Assembly (NCBI RefSeq): GCF_001422645.1
Contig: NZ_LMLR01000001.1
Location: 250,325 to 314,324 of the forward strand
DNA length: 64,000 bases
Source of the DNA: Arthrobacter sp. Leaf69
Lineage (GTDB): Bacteria > Actinomycetota > Actinomycetes > Actinomycetales > Micrococcaceae
Reading direction: 5' to 3'
Position 1 is the stretch's first letter, and the number at the start of each line of letters is the position of its first letter. The translations under genes were made by a program, and so were the position numbers. A model generated the notes under the pieces. It did no database searches. It was given only the letters and a program-made list of their open reading frames with translations, and was not told the DNA's origin. Shown here piece after piece: positions 17,153 through 25,447 of the stretch.

Positions 17153-17449
17153 GTGGCGCCAAAATATGGAGTACTGGCACTGGTCGAGGCAAAACTGGGG
17201 AAGGAACAAGAGGTCTGGGACTTCCTCAACGGGGGCCGCGAGATAGTGCTCAACGAACCCGGAACACAGACCTGGTATGCCTTCCGGGTCAACGATTTCA
17301 CCTTCGGCATCTTCGACACCTTTGACACCGAGGAAGCCCGTCAGGCGCACCTCAACGGGGCCATCCCCGCCGCGCTCGGCGAGCACGGCCCCACGCTGCT
17401 GTCCAAGGACCCTGACATCAAACTGGTTGAACTCATCGCGGTGAAGTAG
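17153..17449 (+). CDS. ABM-superfamily protein (putative quinol monooxygenase)
   Basis: A 98-residue single-domain ferredoxin-fold protein of the antibiotic biosynthesis monooxygenase (ABM) superfamily, with YGVLALVEAKLGKEQEV at the start and GTQTWYAFRVNDFTFGIFD in the middle. Members are small dimeric cofactor-free oxygenases, or proteins of unknown activity; the substrate cannot be named. GTG at 17153 is preceded by GAGGAGACAGCT, a good ribosome-binding site, and a TACACT -10-like box lies at 17096-17101. A truncated second copy is at 14234-14388. Confidence 0.8.
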   Translation: MAPKYGVLALVEAKLGKEQEVWDFLNGGREIVLNEPGTQTWYAFRVNDFTFGIFDTFDTEEARQAHLNGAIPAALGEHGPTLLSKDPDIKLVELIAVK

Positions 17450-17490
17450 CCCGCACCGCTGGCGGGAGGCCCCCGGACGGCAGCAACTAT

Positions 17491-17568
17491 GTGACGTGCC
17501 GTTACCCTGCGTGAACGGGTGTTTCCGAACCGTTGTTCCGCGATATGAGGCCGCCCTATCGTCGATGC
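17491..17568 (+). promoter_or_regulatory. cysG promoter with shared sulfur-regulon element
   Basis: GTGACG (17491), GTGAAC (17511) and GTTTCC (17521) precede TTGTTC (17533-17538), an 18-bp spacer and TATCGT (17557-17562). The cysG ATG follows after 6 nt at 17569. Steps between blocks equal those ahead of sulfite reductase and ssu. The transcript is predicted to be leaderless. Confidence 0.7.
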
Positions 17569-18864
17569 ATGGCAATTCAGGACATTTACCCCACGGCGCT
17601 GCGACTCCTCGGCCGCCCCGTGCTGGTGGTCGGCGGCGGCCCGGTGGCCACCCGCCGCGCCAAGGGACTGCTCGACGCCGGCGCCCGCGTCACCGTCGTC
17701 GCCCCCTTGGCGAGCCCGGCACTGCACGAGCTTGCCGACGCCGGCCTCCTTGCCTGGAAGCCGCGCCACTACCGCAGCTCCGACGTCGACCGCGCCTGGT
17801 TCGTCCAGACCGCGACGGGCGACTCCGCCGTGGATGCGCAAGTTGCGGCCGACGCCGAGGCGCAGCGCATCTGGTGCGTCAATGCCTCCGACCACGAAGC
17901 TTCCGCCGCCTGGACGCCCGCCGTCGCCGTCGTGGACGACGTCAAGATCGCCGTGAACGCCGGGGGAGACCCGCGCCGCGCCATGGCCCTGCGGGACGCC
18001 GTGGCCACCGCCCTGGAAACGGGGGACCTGCCGCTCCGCCGGCACCGTGTTGCCGGCCCGGGGGCAACCTCCGGGTCCGTGGCGCTGGTGGGCGGCGGAC
18101 CCGGGGATTCCGGGCTCATCACCGTCCGCGGGCGGCGCCTTCTGGGCCAGGCCGACGTCGTGGTCGCGGACCGCCTCGGTCCGCGCGAACTCCTGGCCGA
18201 ACTGGCCCCCGACGTCCGGGTCATCGAGGTCGGCAAGACCCCCGGCCACCACCCCGTCCCGCAGTCCGAGATCAACCGCATCCTCGTCGACGAAGCCCTG
18301 CAGGGCCATCGTGTGGTCCGGCTCAAGGGCGGCGACCCCTACGTGCTGGGCCGTGGCGGCGAGGAAGCCGAGTTCTGCCGGCAGCACGGCGTCGAGGTGG
18401 AAGTGGTTTCCGGCGTCACCTCCGCCATCTCGGTCCCGGCCGCCGCGGGCATCCCGGTCACGCACCGCGGGCTGGCCAAGGGCTTCAGCGTGGTCACCGG
18501 CCACGAGGAACTTTCGGAAGTTCCGGCGCGGTCCGACCACACCGTGATCCTGCTCATGGGCGTGGGCCAGTTGCGCGATTCCGCGGCCTCGCTGGGACGC
18601 GCCGGTTTGCCAGCGGAGACGCCTGTTGGCATCGTAGAGAATGGTTATCTGCCGAACCAGCGGGTGACCATCGGAACGCTCGGGACCATCGCGGACCAGG
18701 CGGAGGCCGCAGGCGTCGCGAACCCCGCCGTAATCGTGATCGGTGACGTGGTCCGCGTCAGCCCGTTCGCGCCGTCGCACTTCAAAACCGCGGACTACAG
18801 CACCACCACCCCGAACACTCCCCGCTCCACCCGCTCCACCAAGACCCGCGTACTGACCCTCTAA
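17569..18864 (+). CDS. cysG: Fused siroheme synthase: precorrin-2 dehydrogenase plus uroporphyrinogen-III C-methyltransferase
   Basis: A 431-residue two-domain protein. Residues of about 10-150 form an NAD-binding dehydrogenase domain (VLVVGGGPVATRRAKGLL, VTVVAPLAS). Residues of about 165-410 form a SAM-dependent uroporphyrinogen-III methyltransferase (VALVGGGPGDSGLITVRG, VVRLKGGDPYVLGRGGEE, GVTSAISVPAAAGIPVTHRG). It makes sirohydrochlorin via precorrin-2. Iron insertion may be done by the chelatase at 2301. Siroheme is needed by the sulfite reductase at 3168, with which it shares the promoter element. ATG at 17569 is fixed by the leaderless promoter. The last 40 residues are Thr/Ser-rich and unconserved. 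Confidence 0.92.
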   Translation: MAIQDIYPTALRLLGRPVLVVGGGPVATRRAKGLLDAGARVTVVAPLASPALHELADAGLLAWKPRHYRSSDVDRAWFVQTATGDSAVDAQVAADAEAQRIWCVNASDHEASAAWTPAVAVVDDVKIAVNAGGDPRRAMALRDAVATALETGDLPLRRHRVAGPGATSGSVALVGGGPGDSGLITVRGRRLLGQADVVVADRLGPRELLAELAPDVRVIEVGKTPGHHPVPQSEINRILVDEALQGHRVVRLKGGDPYVLGRGGEEAEFCRQHGVEVEVVSGVTSAISVPAAAGIPVTHRGLAKGFSVVTGHEELSEVPARSDHTVILLMGVGQLRDSAASLGRAGLPAETPVGIVENGYLPNQRVTIGTLGTIADQAEAAGVANPAVIVIGDVVRVSPFAPSHFKTADYSTTTPNTPRSTRSTKTRVLTL

Positions 18865-18953
18865 GACCCGTCGATTGCTCCGTAACTGCCGTTATCAGGC
18901 CTCAAAAGGGCGGCTGCGGAGCAACGGATGCAGAAGAACAAAGGAACACAGCC

Positions 18954-20414
18954 GTGTCAACGAACACCCCTGTAGGAACTGCTGCCCGCCCGCTGCGCAT
19001 CGCCGTCGTCGGCTCCGGACCCGCCGGTGTGTACGCCGCGGACATCCTGACCAAGAGCGAGGCTGTCAAGAGCGGCGAGCTCACCGTGAGCATCGACCTC
19101 TTCGACCGCTACCCGGCGCCGTACGGCCTGATCCGCTACGGCGTGGCCCCGGACCACCCGCGCATCAAGGGCATCGTCAACGCCCTGCACAAGGTCCTGG
19201 ACCGCGGGGACATCCGCTTCTTCGGCAACGTCGACTACGGCACGGACCTCTCGCTGGAGGACCTCCGCACGCACTACGACGCCGTCATCTTCGCCACCGG
19301 GGCCATCAAGGACGCGGACCTGAACATCCCGGGCATCGAACTTGACGGCTCCTACGGCGGCGCCGACTTCGTCTCCTGGTACGACGGCCACCCGGACGTT
19401 TCCCGCGACTGGCCGCTGGAGGCCAAGGAAATCGCGGTGATCGGCAACGGCAACGTGGCCCTCGACGTCGCCCGGATGCTCTCCAAGCACGCCGATGACC
19501 TCCTGGTCTCCGAAATCCCGGACAACGTCTACCGCGCCCTGAAGGACTCCCCGGTGACGGACGTGCACGTCTTCGGCCGCCGCGGCCCGGCCCAGGTGAA
19601 GTTCACCCCGCTGGAGCTGCGCGAGCTGTCCCACTCCAAGGACGTGGACATCATCCTCTACGCCGAGGACTTCGAGTTCGACGCCGAATCGGACCGGCAG
19701 ATCCAAAGCAACAACCAGACCAAGACCATGGTGGGCACACTCACCAACTGGATCGCCGAGCAGCCCGAGGACCACTCCGAGCTCACGGCTTCCCGCCGGC
19801 TGCACCTGCACTTCCTGCACAGCCCGGTGGAGGTGTATGACGACGCCGACGCCCCCGGCCGAGTCGCGGGGATCAAGTTCGAGCGCACGGAGCTGGACGG
19901 CACGGGGAACGCCCGCGGCACTGGCGAGTTCGTCGACTACCCGGTCCAGGCCGTCTACCGCGCGATCGGCTACTTCGGCTCCTCGCTGCCCGAAGTCGAG
20001 TTCGACCACAGCAAGGGAGTTGTCCCGAACGACGGCGGCCGCGTCCTGGACGCTTCCGGCACCCATGTGCCGGGCATCTACGCCACCGGCTGGATCAAGC
20101 GCGGCCCGGTGGGCCTGATCGGCCACACCAAGGGCGACGCCCTGGAAACCGTGACCTACCTGCTGGAGGACCGCGAGAACCTGCCGCTGGCCGCGGCGCC
20201 CGCACCGGAGACCATCGTCGAACTCCTGGAAAACCGCGGCGTGCAGTACACCAGCTGGGAAGGCTGGCTGGCCCTGGACGCGCACGAGCGGTCCCTCGGC
20301 GAGAAAGCCAGCGCCGACGCCGGTGCGGACGGCATCCAGCGCGAGCGCATCAAGGTGGTCCCGCGCGAGGACATGGTGGAAATTTCCCGCGGCGGGGTGG
20401 CCGCGGAGGTCTAA
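18954..20414 (+). CDS. fprA: ferredoxin/flavodoxin-NADP+ reductase, FprA type (paralogue 1)
   Basis: A 486-residue adrenodoxin-reductase-like flavoprotein. VVGSGPAGVYAADIL binds FAD, IGNGNVALDVARML binds NADP(H), and TGWIKRGPVGLIGHTKGDA is the conserved C-terminal FAD contact. It passes electrons between NADPH and ferredoxin and is well placed to feed the sulfite reductase. GTG at 18954 has AAAGGAA upstream. A close paralogue lies at 50340-51800 and differs mainly in residues 60-130 and at the C-terminus. An 18-bp gap separates the stop from the 63-bp terminator-like repeat. Confidence 0.92.
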   Translation: MSTNTPVGTAARPLRIAVVGSGPAGVYAADILTKSEAVKSGELTVSIDLFDRYPAPYGLIRYGVAPDHPRIKGIVNALHKVLDRGDIRFFGNVDYGTDLSLEDLRTHYDAVIFATGAIKDADLNIPGIELDGSYGGADFVSWYDGHPDVSRDWPLEAKEIAVIGNGNVALDVARMLSKHADDLLVSEIPDNVYRALKDSPVTDVHVFGRRGPAQVKFTPLELRELSHSKDVDIILYAEDFEFDAESDRQIQSNNQTKTMVGTLTNWIAEQPEDHSELTASRRLHLHFLHSPVEVYDDADAPGRVAGIKFERTELDGTGNARGTGEFVDYPVQAVYRAIGYFGSSLPEVEFDHSKGVVPNDGGRVLDASGTHVPGIYATGWIKRGPVGLIGHTKGDALETVTYLLEDRENLPLAAAPAPETIVELLENRGVQYTSWEGWLALDAHERSLGEKASADAGADGIQRERIKVVPREDMVEISRGGVAAEV

Positions 20415-20432
20415 TCTCCCATCACCGCACAG

Positions 20433-20495
20433 CAACGCGGGGTCACTCCGCGCCCGTCCCGGAAGGGATTATGGGCCATGAGCGACCCCGCGTTG
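20433..20495 (+). repeat. 63-bp inverted-repeat element, copy B (probable terminator)
   Basis: It begins CAACGCGGGGTCACT and ends GCGACCCCGCGTTG, followed by TTTCGTGG. Length, ends and the central TTATGGG match copy A at 14131-14193. It begins 18 bp after the fprA stop, the same distance as copy A from the ssu permease stop. Confidence 0.7.
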
Positions 20496-20540
20496 TTTCG
20501 TGGTGGGGGAAATCGGGGTTTGGTCAGTAGGCTTACCGTT

Positions 20541-20618
20541 ATGGATGAGCAGCGCACACGAACGGCCGTCCCGGGGACCCCCGCGCCAGGAACCTCCGGA
20601 TTCGGAATCGGCCGATGA
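20541..20618 (+). CDS. Possible 25-residue leader ORF overlapping the topoisomerase start
   Basis: ATG at 20541 opens a short frame, MDEQRTRTAVPGTPAPGTSG then FGIGR, whose TGA overlaps the topoisomerase ATG (ATGA). Such an overlap would couple translation of the two. TAGGCT lies 7 nt before the ATG but no good -35 is seen. No homology is recognised, and the frame may be chance. Confidence 0.3.
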   Translation: MDEQRTRTAVPGTPAPGTSGFGIGR

Positions 20619-21616
20619 GGCTCCGGCACAGCAACGCGTCCGGCCGCGGCTACCGCCGGGTCGCTGCCGGGACCGGCTTCAGCTACAAGGACCTGGACGG
20701 CTCCACCCTGCCGCCCGGGCCTGTGCGCGAGCGGCTGGAGAGCATCGGCATCCCGCCGGCGTGGACGGACGTATGGATTGCGCCGTACGACAACGGGCAC
20801 ATCCAGGCCACCGGACTCGACGCCGTCGGCCGGCGCCAATACATCTACCACCCCAGCTGGCGGGAGAAAAAGGACCGGCTGAAGTTCGACCGCTCCCTCC
20901 AGCTTGCGGAAACCCTGCCGGCCGCGCGGCGGCTCGTCACCATGGACCTGCGCTCCGAGGGCCTCGGCCGGGACCGCGTGCTGGCCGCCGCGTTCAGGAT
21001 GCTGGACAGCGGATCGCTGCGGGTCGGCTCCGAGCGGTACACGAACGAGAACGGCAGCCACGGCCTCGCCACCCTGCTCTGTGCCCATGTGGGCGTGCGC
21101 AAGGATGAGCTCCGGCTCAGTTTCCCGGCCAAGAGCGGCAAGAACTGGGAGTCGCGGATCCACGACGCCGACCTCGCCGCCGTCATGCGCCAGCTCAAAC
21201 GCCGCGGCGGCAACGCCCGCCTGCTGGCCTACAAGGACGGCCGGAGGTGGCGCCCAGTGACCAGCGCGGAAATCAACGAGTACGTCAAGGAGCGCACCGG
21301 CCAGGACTTCACCGCCAAGGACTTCCGTACCCTGCGCGGGACGGTGGCCGCCGCCGCCAGCCTGGCGAAGAGCGGTCCGCAGCCCAAGGTGTCCGCGCGG
21401 AAGCGGGCGGTGAGCCGCGCCATGCTGGATGCATCCGAGGTCCTGGGCAACACGCCGTCGATCGCCCGGAAGAGCTACGTCGACCCGCGGGTCCTGGACC
21501 ACTTTGCCGCGGGGGAGACCATCGACCCGAAGCGGCTGGACTCCGCCGAATCCGAAGTCCGGGCCCTGCTATACCAGGAAGGCGACGTCGTCCCGCTGCA
21601 GAAGGCCGCGGGATAG
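20615..21616 (+). CDS. DNA topoisomerase IB (poxvirus/bacterial type)
   Basis: A 333-residue type IB topoisomerase. The N-terminal part holds GTGFSYKDLDGSTLPP and GRRQYIYHPSWRE; the catalytic part holds LRVGSERYTNENGSHGLATL, KDFRTLRGTVAAA, and Tyr288 in ARKSYVDPRV as the DNA-linking nucleophile. Arg and His or Lys residues of the active site are present in these blocks. It relaxes supercoils without ATP. Length is normal for the bacterial group. It converges with the DUF1206 gene, with 32 bp between stops. A short ORF overlaps its start. Confidence 0.9.
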   Translation: MRLRHSNASGRGYRRVAAGTGFSYKDLDGSTLPPGPVRERLESIGIPPAWTDVWIAPYDNGHIQATGLDAVGRRQYIYHPSWREKKDRLKFDRSLQLAETLPAARRLVTMDLRSEGLGRDRVLAAAFRMLDSGSLRVGSERYTNENGSHGLATLLCAHVGVRKDELRLSFPAKSGKNWESRIHDADLAAVMRQLKRRGGNARLLAYKDGRRWRPVTSAEINEYVKERTGQDFTAKDFRTLRGTVAAAASLAKSGPQPKVSARKRAVSRAMLDASEVLGNTPSIARKSYVDPRVLDHFAAGETIDPKRLDSAESEVRALLYQEGDVVPLQKAAG

Positions 21617-21648
21617 CTGCTGCGCTGCACGCCCCCTACAGCCGCCCG

Positions 21649-22491
21649 CTACATCCGCCCGAACCGGGCCCGAACCAGCGCGAACGCCCCGTAGGCGATG
21701 AAACCTGCCCCGATTGCCAGGAGCAACGCGGGGCCGAAGCTGTGGTCCTGCAAGGCCTTGAGGCTGCCGTCCAGGCCGGTGGACGACCCGGGATCGTTGG
21801 TGGCCGCGGCGATCACGAACAGCAGTCCCGTCAGGATCAACGCCACACCCTTGGCGATGTGGCCGGCTACGCCCAGGCCGCTAATGAGATGGCCCCTGTG
21901 CGTCCCCTCGAAGTGGGCCAACTCTTCCTTGAACTTCTTCCCCACGCCCTTGACGACGAAGTACACCCCGATCCCGATGATGGTCAGACCCAAAGCGATC
22001 AGTGCCGGCACTCCGAACGGGCTCCGCACCAGAGCCGTGCTGAAGTCCCGCGTGGAGTCGCCGGAATCGCCCCGGTTGCCCAGCGCGAACCCTGCGAAGC
22101 TCAGCCCCACGCTCCCGTACGCGATGCTGAGGAACCCGGAGGACACCAGCTTGCCGAGCCGCTCCCGGCGCGGGAGGTGCCGCGCGCGGAGGGTCGCCTC
22201 GCTCAACTGCCACAGCGAGAGCCCGGCGCAGGCGATGAAGCCCGCCCACATGACCGCCGGGCCCCACGGGTTGGCCGCGAGCTGTTCGATGGCCCCGGTG
22301 GGCTCGGCCTGGCCCGGGGCGCCGAGGACCAGTGCCACGGCGATCGCACCGATGACGATGTGCAGCAGCGCCATCACGGCAAAGCCGGTGCGGGCGACGA
22401 CGTCGAGCGCCGCGCTGTCCGATGCGGCTTCTGCGGCGTCAACGGCGTCGCCGGCGGCTGACTGGCCGTCCGGCGTCCGCGAAGATTCCAT
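21649..22491 (-). CDS. DUF1206 family membrane protein
   Basis: A 280-residue protein with six predicted membrane spans in three similar pairs. Recurrent motifs include ARTGFAVMALLHIVIGAIAVAL, GFLSIAYGSVGLSFAGFALG, and VAGHIAKGVALILTGLLFV, as in DUF1206 proteins. Function is unknown. ATG at 22491 is chosen because the polar N-terminus MESSRTPDGQ starts there. A TAGACT box (22504-22499 on the minus strand) lies 7 nt before it, another probable leaderless start. It is divergent from the next membrane-protein gene. Confidence 0.8.
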   Translation of the reverse strand: MESSRTPDGQSAAGDAVDAAEAASDSAALDVVARTGFAVMALLHIVIGAIAVALVLGAPGQAEPTGAIEQLAANPWGPAVMWAGFIACAGLSLWQLSEATLRARHLPRRERLGKLVSSGFLSIAYGSVGLSFAGFALGNRGDSGDSTRDFSTALVRSPFGVPALIALGLTIIGIGVYFVVKGVGKKFKEELAHFEGTHRGHLISGLGVAGHIAKGVALILTGLLFVIAAATNDPGSSTGLDGSLKALQDHSFGPALLLAIGAGFIAYGAFALVRARFGRM

Positions 22492-22628
22492 GCAGTTGAG
22501 TCTACGCACGGGGGACTCCGTCCCTCGAAGTATCAAGAATTTCATAAGTGTGCTTACCATAGCCGGGTCGCGGCCTTTCGCAGGCGGCGACATTTCCGGA
22601 TTCGAATACAGACGATAGGAAGCTCAAC

Positions 22629-23165
22629 ATGGCAGGTAATCTCGTTGCCCGATCCATCCACGACCTGACGGCAGGCGCCTGGTTCGGCGGCTCGCTCATG
22701 GGTGCCATTGGTCTGAACGGTGCGGCGGCGGAAGCCAAGGATCCGGCCGAACGCACCCGGCTGTCGAGCCTGGGCTGGAAGAAGTGGGCCCCGTTCCAGA
22801 CGGCGGCCTTCGGTGCGCACTTCCTCTCCGGCCTCGCGATCATGTGGGAGAACAAGGGCCGGATGGCCAAGCAGGACGGCGTCGCCCGCCTGACCGTCTA
22901 CAAGTCCGTGGTCACCCTCGCCGGCGCCGCCGTGAGCCTGTATGCCGGACTCCAGGGCGCCAAGGTGGACAAGCTCGCCAGCGAAGGTGCTGAGGGCGCC
23001 ACCGAACCCAAGCCTGGCGCGTCCGAGGAGCTCCGCTCCGCACAGCAGCAATTGAAGGTTTTGCAGTGGGCCATCCCGGTCCTGTCCGGCCTGGTGATCG
23101 TCCTCGGCGCCAAGCACGGCGAAATGCAGCGCCCGAAGAACGTCTTCAAGGGCCTCGCGCGCTAA
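22629..23165 (+). CDS. Conserved small membrane protein of unknown function
   Basis: A 178-residue protein with about four hydrophobic segments: AGAWFGGSLMGAIGLNG, FQTAAFGAHFLSGLAIMW, YKSVVTLAGAAVSLYAGL, and WAIPVLSGLVIVLGAKHG. A charged linker (residues 110-137) separates the third and fourth. I do not recognise a named family; similar proteins occur in Arthrobacter relatives as hypothetical proteins. AGGAAGCTCAAC gives a good ribosome-binding site before ATG 22629. Confidence 0.75.
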   Translation: MAGNLVARSIHDLTAGAWFGGSLMGAIGLNGAAAEAKDPAERTRLSSLGWKKWAPFQTAAFGAHFLSGLAIMWENKGRMAKQDGVARLTVYKSVVTLAGAAVSLYAGLQGAKVDKLASEGAEGATEPKPGASEELRSAQQQLKVLQWAIPVLSGLVIVLGAKHGEMQRPKNVFKGLAR

Positions 23166-23190
23166 CCGCGTCTGCACTTGCACGATTGAA

Positions 23191-23232
23191 GGGCTTCCGG
23201 GCCGGAGCGTTGACATCCAGGCCCGGAAGCCC
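23191..23232 (+). terminator. Hairpin after the small membrane-protein gene
   Basis: GGGCTTCCGGGCC (23191-23203) pairs perfectly with GGCCCGGAAGCCC (23220-23232). There is no T-tract. The remaining sequence to 23465 contains only short open frames without recognisable features. Confidence 0.55.
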
Positions 23233-23465
23233 CGCCGTGCCGGTCCCGGTGCTGGGGAGGAACCGGCCGCTGGAACGGGTGGTCAGAATTCGGCGCTGAC
23301 GAACCCGAAGATGATGGCCGGCCGCCAGCTCACCTGGGAGACGGTCAGGGAACAAACCGCGAAACCATCGCAGGGTGTCCGGACGGTGCCGCTGAACCTG
23401 AGCATCATCCCGCAACCTTGGGAAAACCCTGTGAACCGGCTGGCGGAGCCTGAGCCGAGGGCGCC

Positions 23466-24146
23466 CTACTGCTGGATCCACTCCGCACAGGAGTTCAGGT
23501 TCCGGTGCACGCTCTCGACGGCGGCCGTTTCGTCGTGCGCGGCAATCGCGTCCACAAGTTCGTCGTGACCTTCGTGCGGGAGCCCGTTGAAGCCGCTGCG
23601 GCCCTGCTGCCGGAGAAGGTCGGCGTGGAAGACGACGCCGAAGCTGACGTACAGCTCGTGAAGCAGCGGATTGCCCGACGCCTGTGCCACGAGCACATGG
23701 AAGTCCCAGTCGGCACGGGCCCAGCCGGCGTAGTCCTTAGCCAGCCACGCGACACGGCGCGCCTCGAGCAACTCACGCAGGGCATCGACGTCGTCCGCGG
23801 TGGCGTGGCGGGCGGCGAGCCGCGCCGCCTGGGTGTCGAGCCCGACGCGGACCTCCAGGATGTGCACCTGCGAGTGGTCCCGGTACATCCGCTGGGCGGC
23901 TCCGGAGATCTCGCTGGTGGCGCGGACGTAGGTGCCGTCTCCGCGGCGGACTTCCAGCATGCCGCTGTGGGCGAGGGCCTTGACCGCCTCGCGCAGAGTG
24001 CCCCGCGAAACGCCGAGAACTGCCATGAGTTCGGGTTCGGCCGGAATCCGCTGCTGCAGCGGCCATTCGCCTGAATGGATCAGCTCCCGCAGTTTGGCGG
24101 TGACCTCCTCCACGAGCGGCGTCCGGTGGGATGTGCTCAGTGTCAT
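23466..24146 (-). CDS. FadR-subfamily GntR transcriptional regulator
   Basis: A 226-residue protein. Winged helix-turn-helix at residues of about 10-75 (RIPAEPELMAVLGVSRGTLR, RRGDGTYVRA) is followed by an all-helical FCD ligand-binding domain (LEVRVGLDTQAARLAARHAT, WDFHVLVAQASGNPLL, HDELVDAIAAHD) with metal-binding His and Asp residues. Its ATG overlaps the stop of the upstream MFS gene, so the two are co-transcribed. It probably represses its own operon through the inverted repeat at 25452-25487. Confidence 0.88.
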   Translation of the reverse strand: MTLSTSHRTPLVEEVTAKLRELIHSGEWPLQQRIPAEPELMAVLGVSRGTLREAVKALAHSGMLEVRRGDGTYVRATSEISGAAQRMYRDHSQVHILEVRVGLDTQAARLAARHATADDVDALRELLEARRVAWLAKDYAGWARADWDFHVLVAQASGNPLLHELYVSFGVVFHADLLRQQGRSGFNGLPHEGHDELVDAIAAHDETAAVESVHRNLNSCAEWIQQ

Positions 24147-25447
24147 GACTGCGCCTCAGCGGTAGATGCCAGCGCAGACGGGCCAGCGGACTGCGGCTCC
24201 GGGGACTGCGGCTCGGGGCGCCGGGGAACCCTGGGCAGGGACGTCAGGAGATGCCCGACGGCGATCTGGCCGAGCGCCACGGCCAGCAGCAGGATCAACG
24301 GCAGCGTCCAGGAGCCGGTGGCGCTGTGCAGCAGCCCCATGCCGAAGGGGCCGAGCGTAGCCAAGAGGTAGCCCGCGGACTGCGCGACCGTGGACAGGGC
24401 GGTGGTTTCGGCGGTGGTGCGGCCGCTGCGGCTGATCATCACCATTACGAGCGGGAAGATGCCGAGCCCGAACCCCAGCAGCACCGCTGTCAGCGGCGCC
24501 CAGGCGACCGGCAGGACAAGCATAGACAGGACCCCGGCCGCCATCGTGACAGTTGCCAGGTAGAAGGCCGTCCTTTGCATCCGGGGGCGTGAGCCGATTG
24601 CGACCAGAGCCATGCCGGCCGGAACGGAGACGAGCTGCATCAGGCCGAACATCAGTCCGCCCTCGGAGGCTGTGAGGCCCAGTGTGACCAGCATGTAGGG
24701 GAACCAGCTCAGCACGGCGTAGGCCAGCAGGGCCTGGACGGTGAAGCCGAGCGTGATCAGCAGGCCGGTGCGGGTCCGCAGCAGGGGCCAGGGGGACACC
24801 CGGCCGGCCTTGACGGCGGGCGCGTTGCGGTGGGCGTGCAAGGCGATCGGCAGGAAGCCGAGGCAGGCGCCCAGGGCCAGGAATCCGATGGCGCCGACGC
24901 CGGCGGAAGGCGAGCCGAGCTGCTGCGCCACGGGGACGATCAGCACAGCGACCACGGTGGCGCCGGTGGTCATGGTCACCGTGTACAGCGCCGTCATCAG
25001 GGACGTCCGGTGCGCGAAATGGACCCGGATGAAGGACGGCATCGCCACGTTGCAGATCGCCAGCCCGGACATCCCGACGACGGTGCCCGCCAGCAGCATG
25101 CCGGTGGACGGAATGCCGCGGACCAGCAGCCCGGCCGCGAGCAGCACGAGGGAGAGCAGGATGGCCTTCTCCAGCCCCAGGGAGCGGGTGAGCCACGAGG
25201 TGGCGGCGCCGGCCACGGCGAAGCACAGCGTGGGGATGGAGGGAATAATGGCCGCGATCAGCGGCCCGTAGCCGAGGACCTGCTGCAGGTCGTGCAGGAG
25301 CGCGGCGGCGCCGGTGATGCCGGCGCGCAGGTTGAGGCCGATCAGCACGATCGCGACGACGCCGGCGATGATCACGCCGCGCGGTGCGCGCACGACGGCG
25401 GGAGGTGCTGTCTCGGGAAGGGCGGTCGCCGCCATACTGCTAGCCAT
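24143..25447 (-). CDS. MFS transporter, CynX/NimT family
   Basis: A 434-residue transporter with 12 predicted spans. Landmarks are GLNLRAGITGAAALL in span 1 and LRAP-like loops typical of CynX/NimT-type carriers such as cyanate or nitroimidazole transporters. The substrate is unknown; the co-transcribed FCD-type GntR regulator suggests a small carboxylate or similar anion. ATG at 25447 is preferred over the TTG two codons upstream because the -10 box TAACCT lies exactly 6 nt before it. The gene follows the NRPS cluster in the same direction but has its own promoter. Confidence 0.83.
   Translation of the reverse strand: MASSMAATALPETAPPAVVRAPRGVIIAGVVAIVLIGLNLRAGITGAAALLHDLQQVLGYGPLIAAIIPSIPTLCFAVAGAATSWLTRSLGLEKAILLSLVLLAAGLLVRGIPSTGMLLAGTVVGMSGLAICNVAMPSFIRVHFAHRTSLMTALYTVTMTTGATVVAVLIVPVAQQLGSPSAGVGAIGFLALGACLGFLPIALHAHRNAPAVKAGRVSPWPLLRTRTGLLITLGFTVQALLAYAVLSWFPYMLVTLGLTASEGGLMFGLMQLVSVPAGMALVAIGSRPRMQRTAFYLATVTMAAGVLSMLVLPVAWAPLTAVLLGFGLGIFPLVMVMISRSGRTTAETTALSTVAQSAGYLLATLGPFGMGLLHSATGSWTLPLILLLAVALGQIAVGHLLTSLPRVPRRPEPQSPEPQSAGPSALASTAEAQS

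Noticed and set aside
23311..23568. 85-codon plus-strand frame before the GntR gene
   Set aside because: It runs into the antisense of the regulator gene and shows no features.
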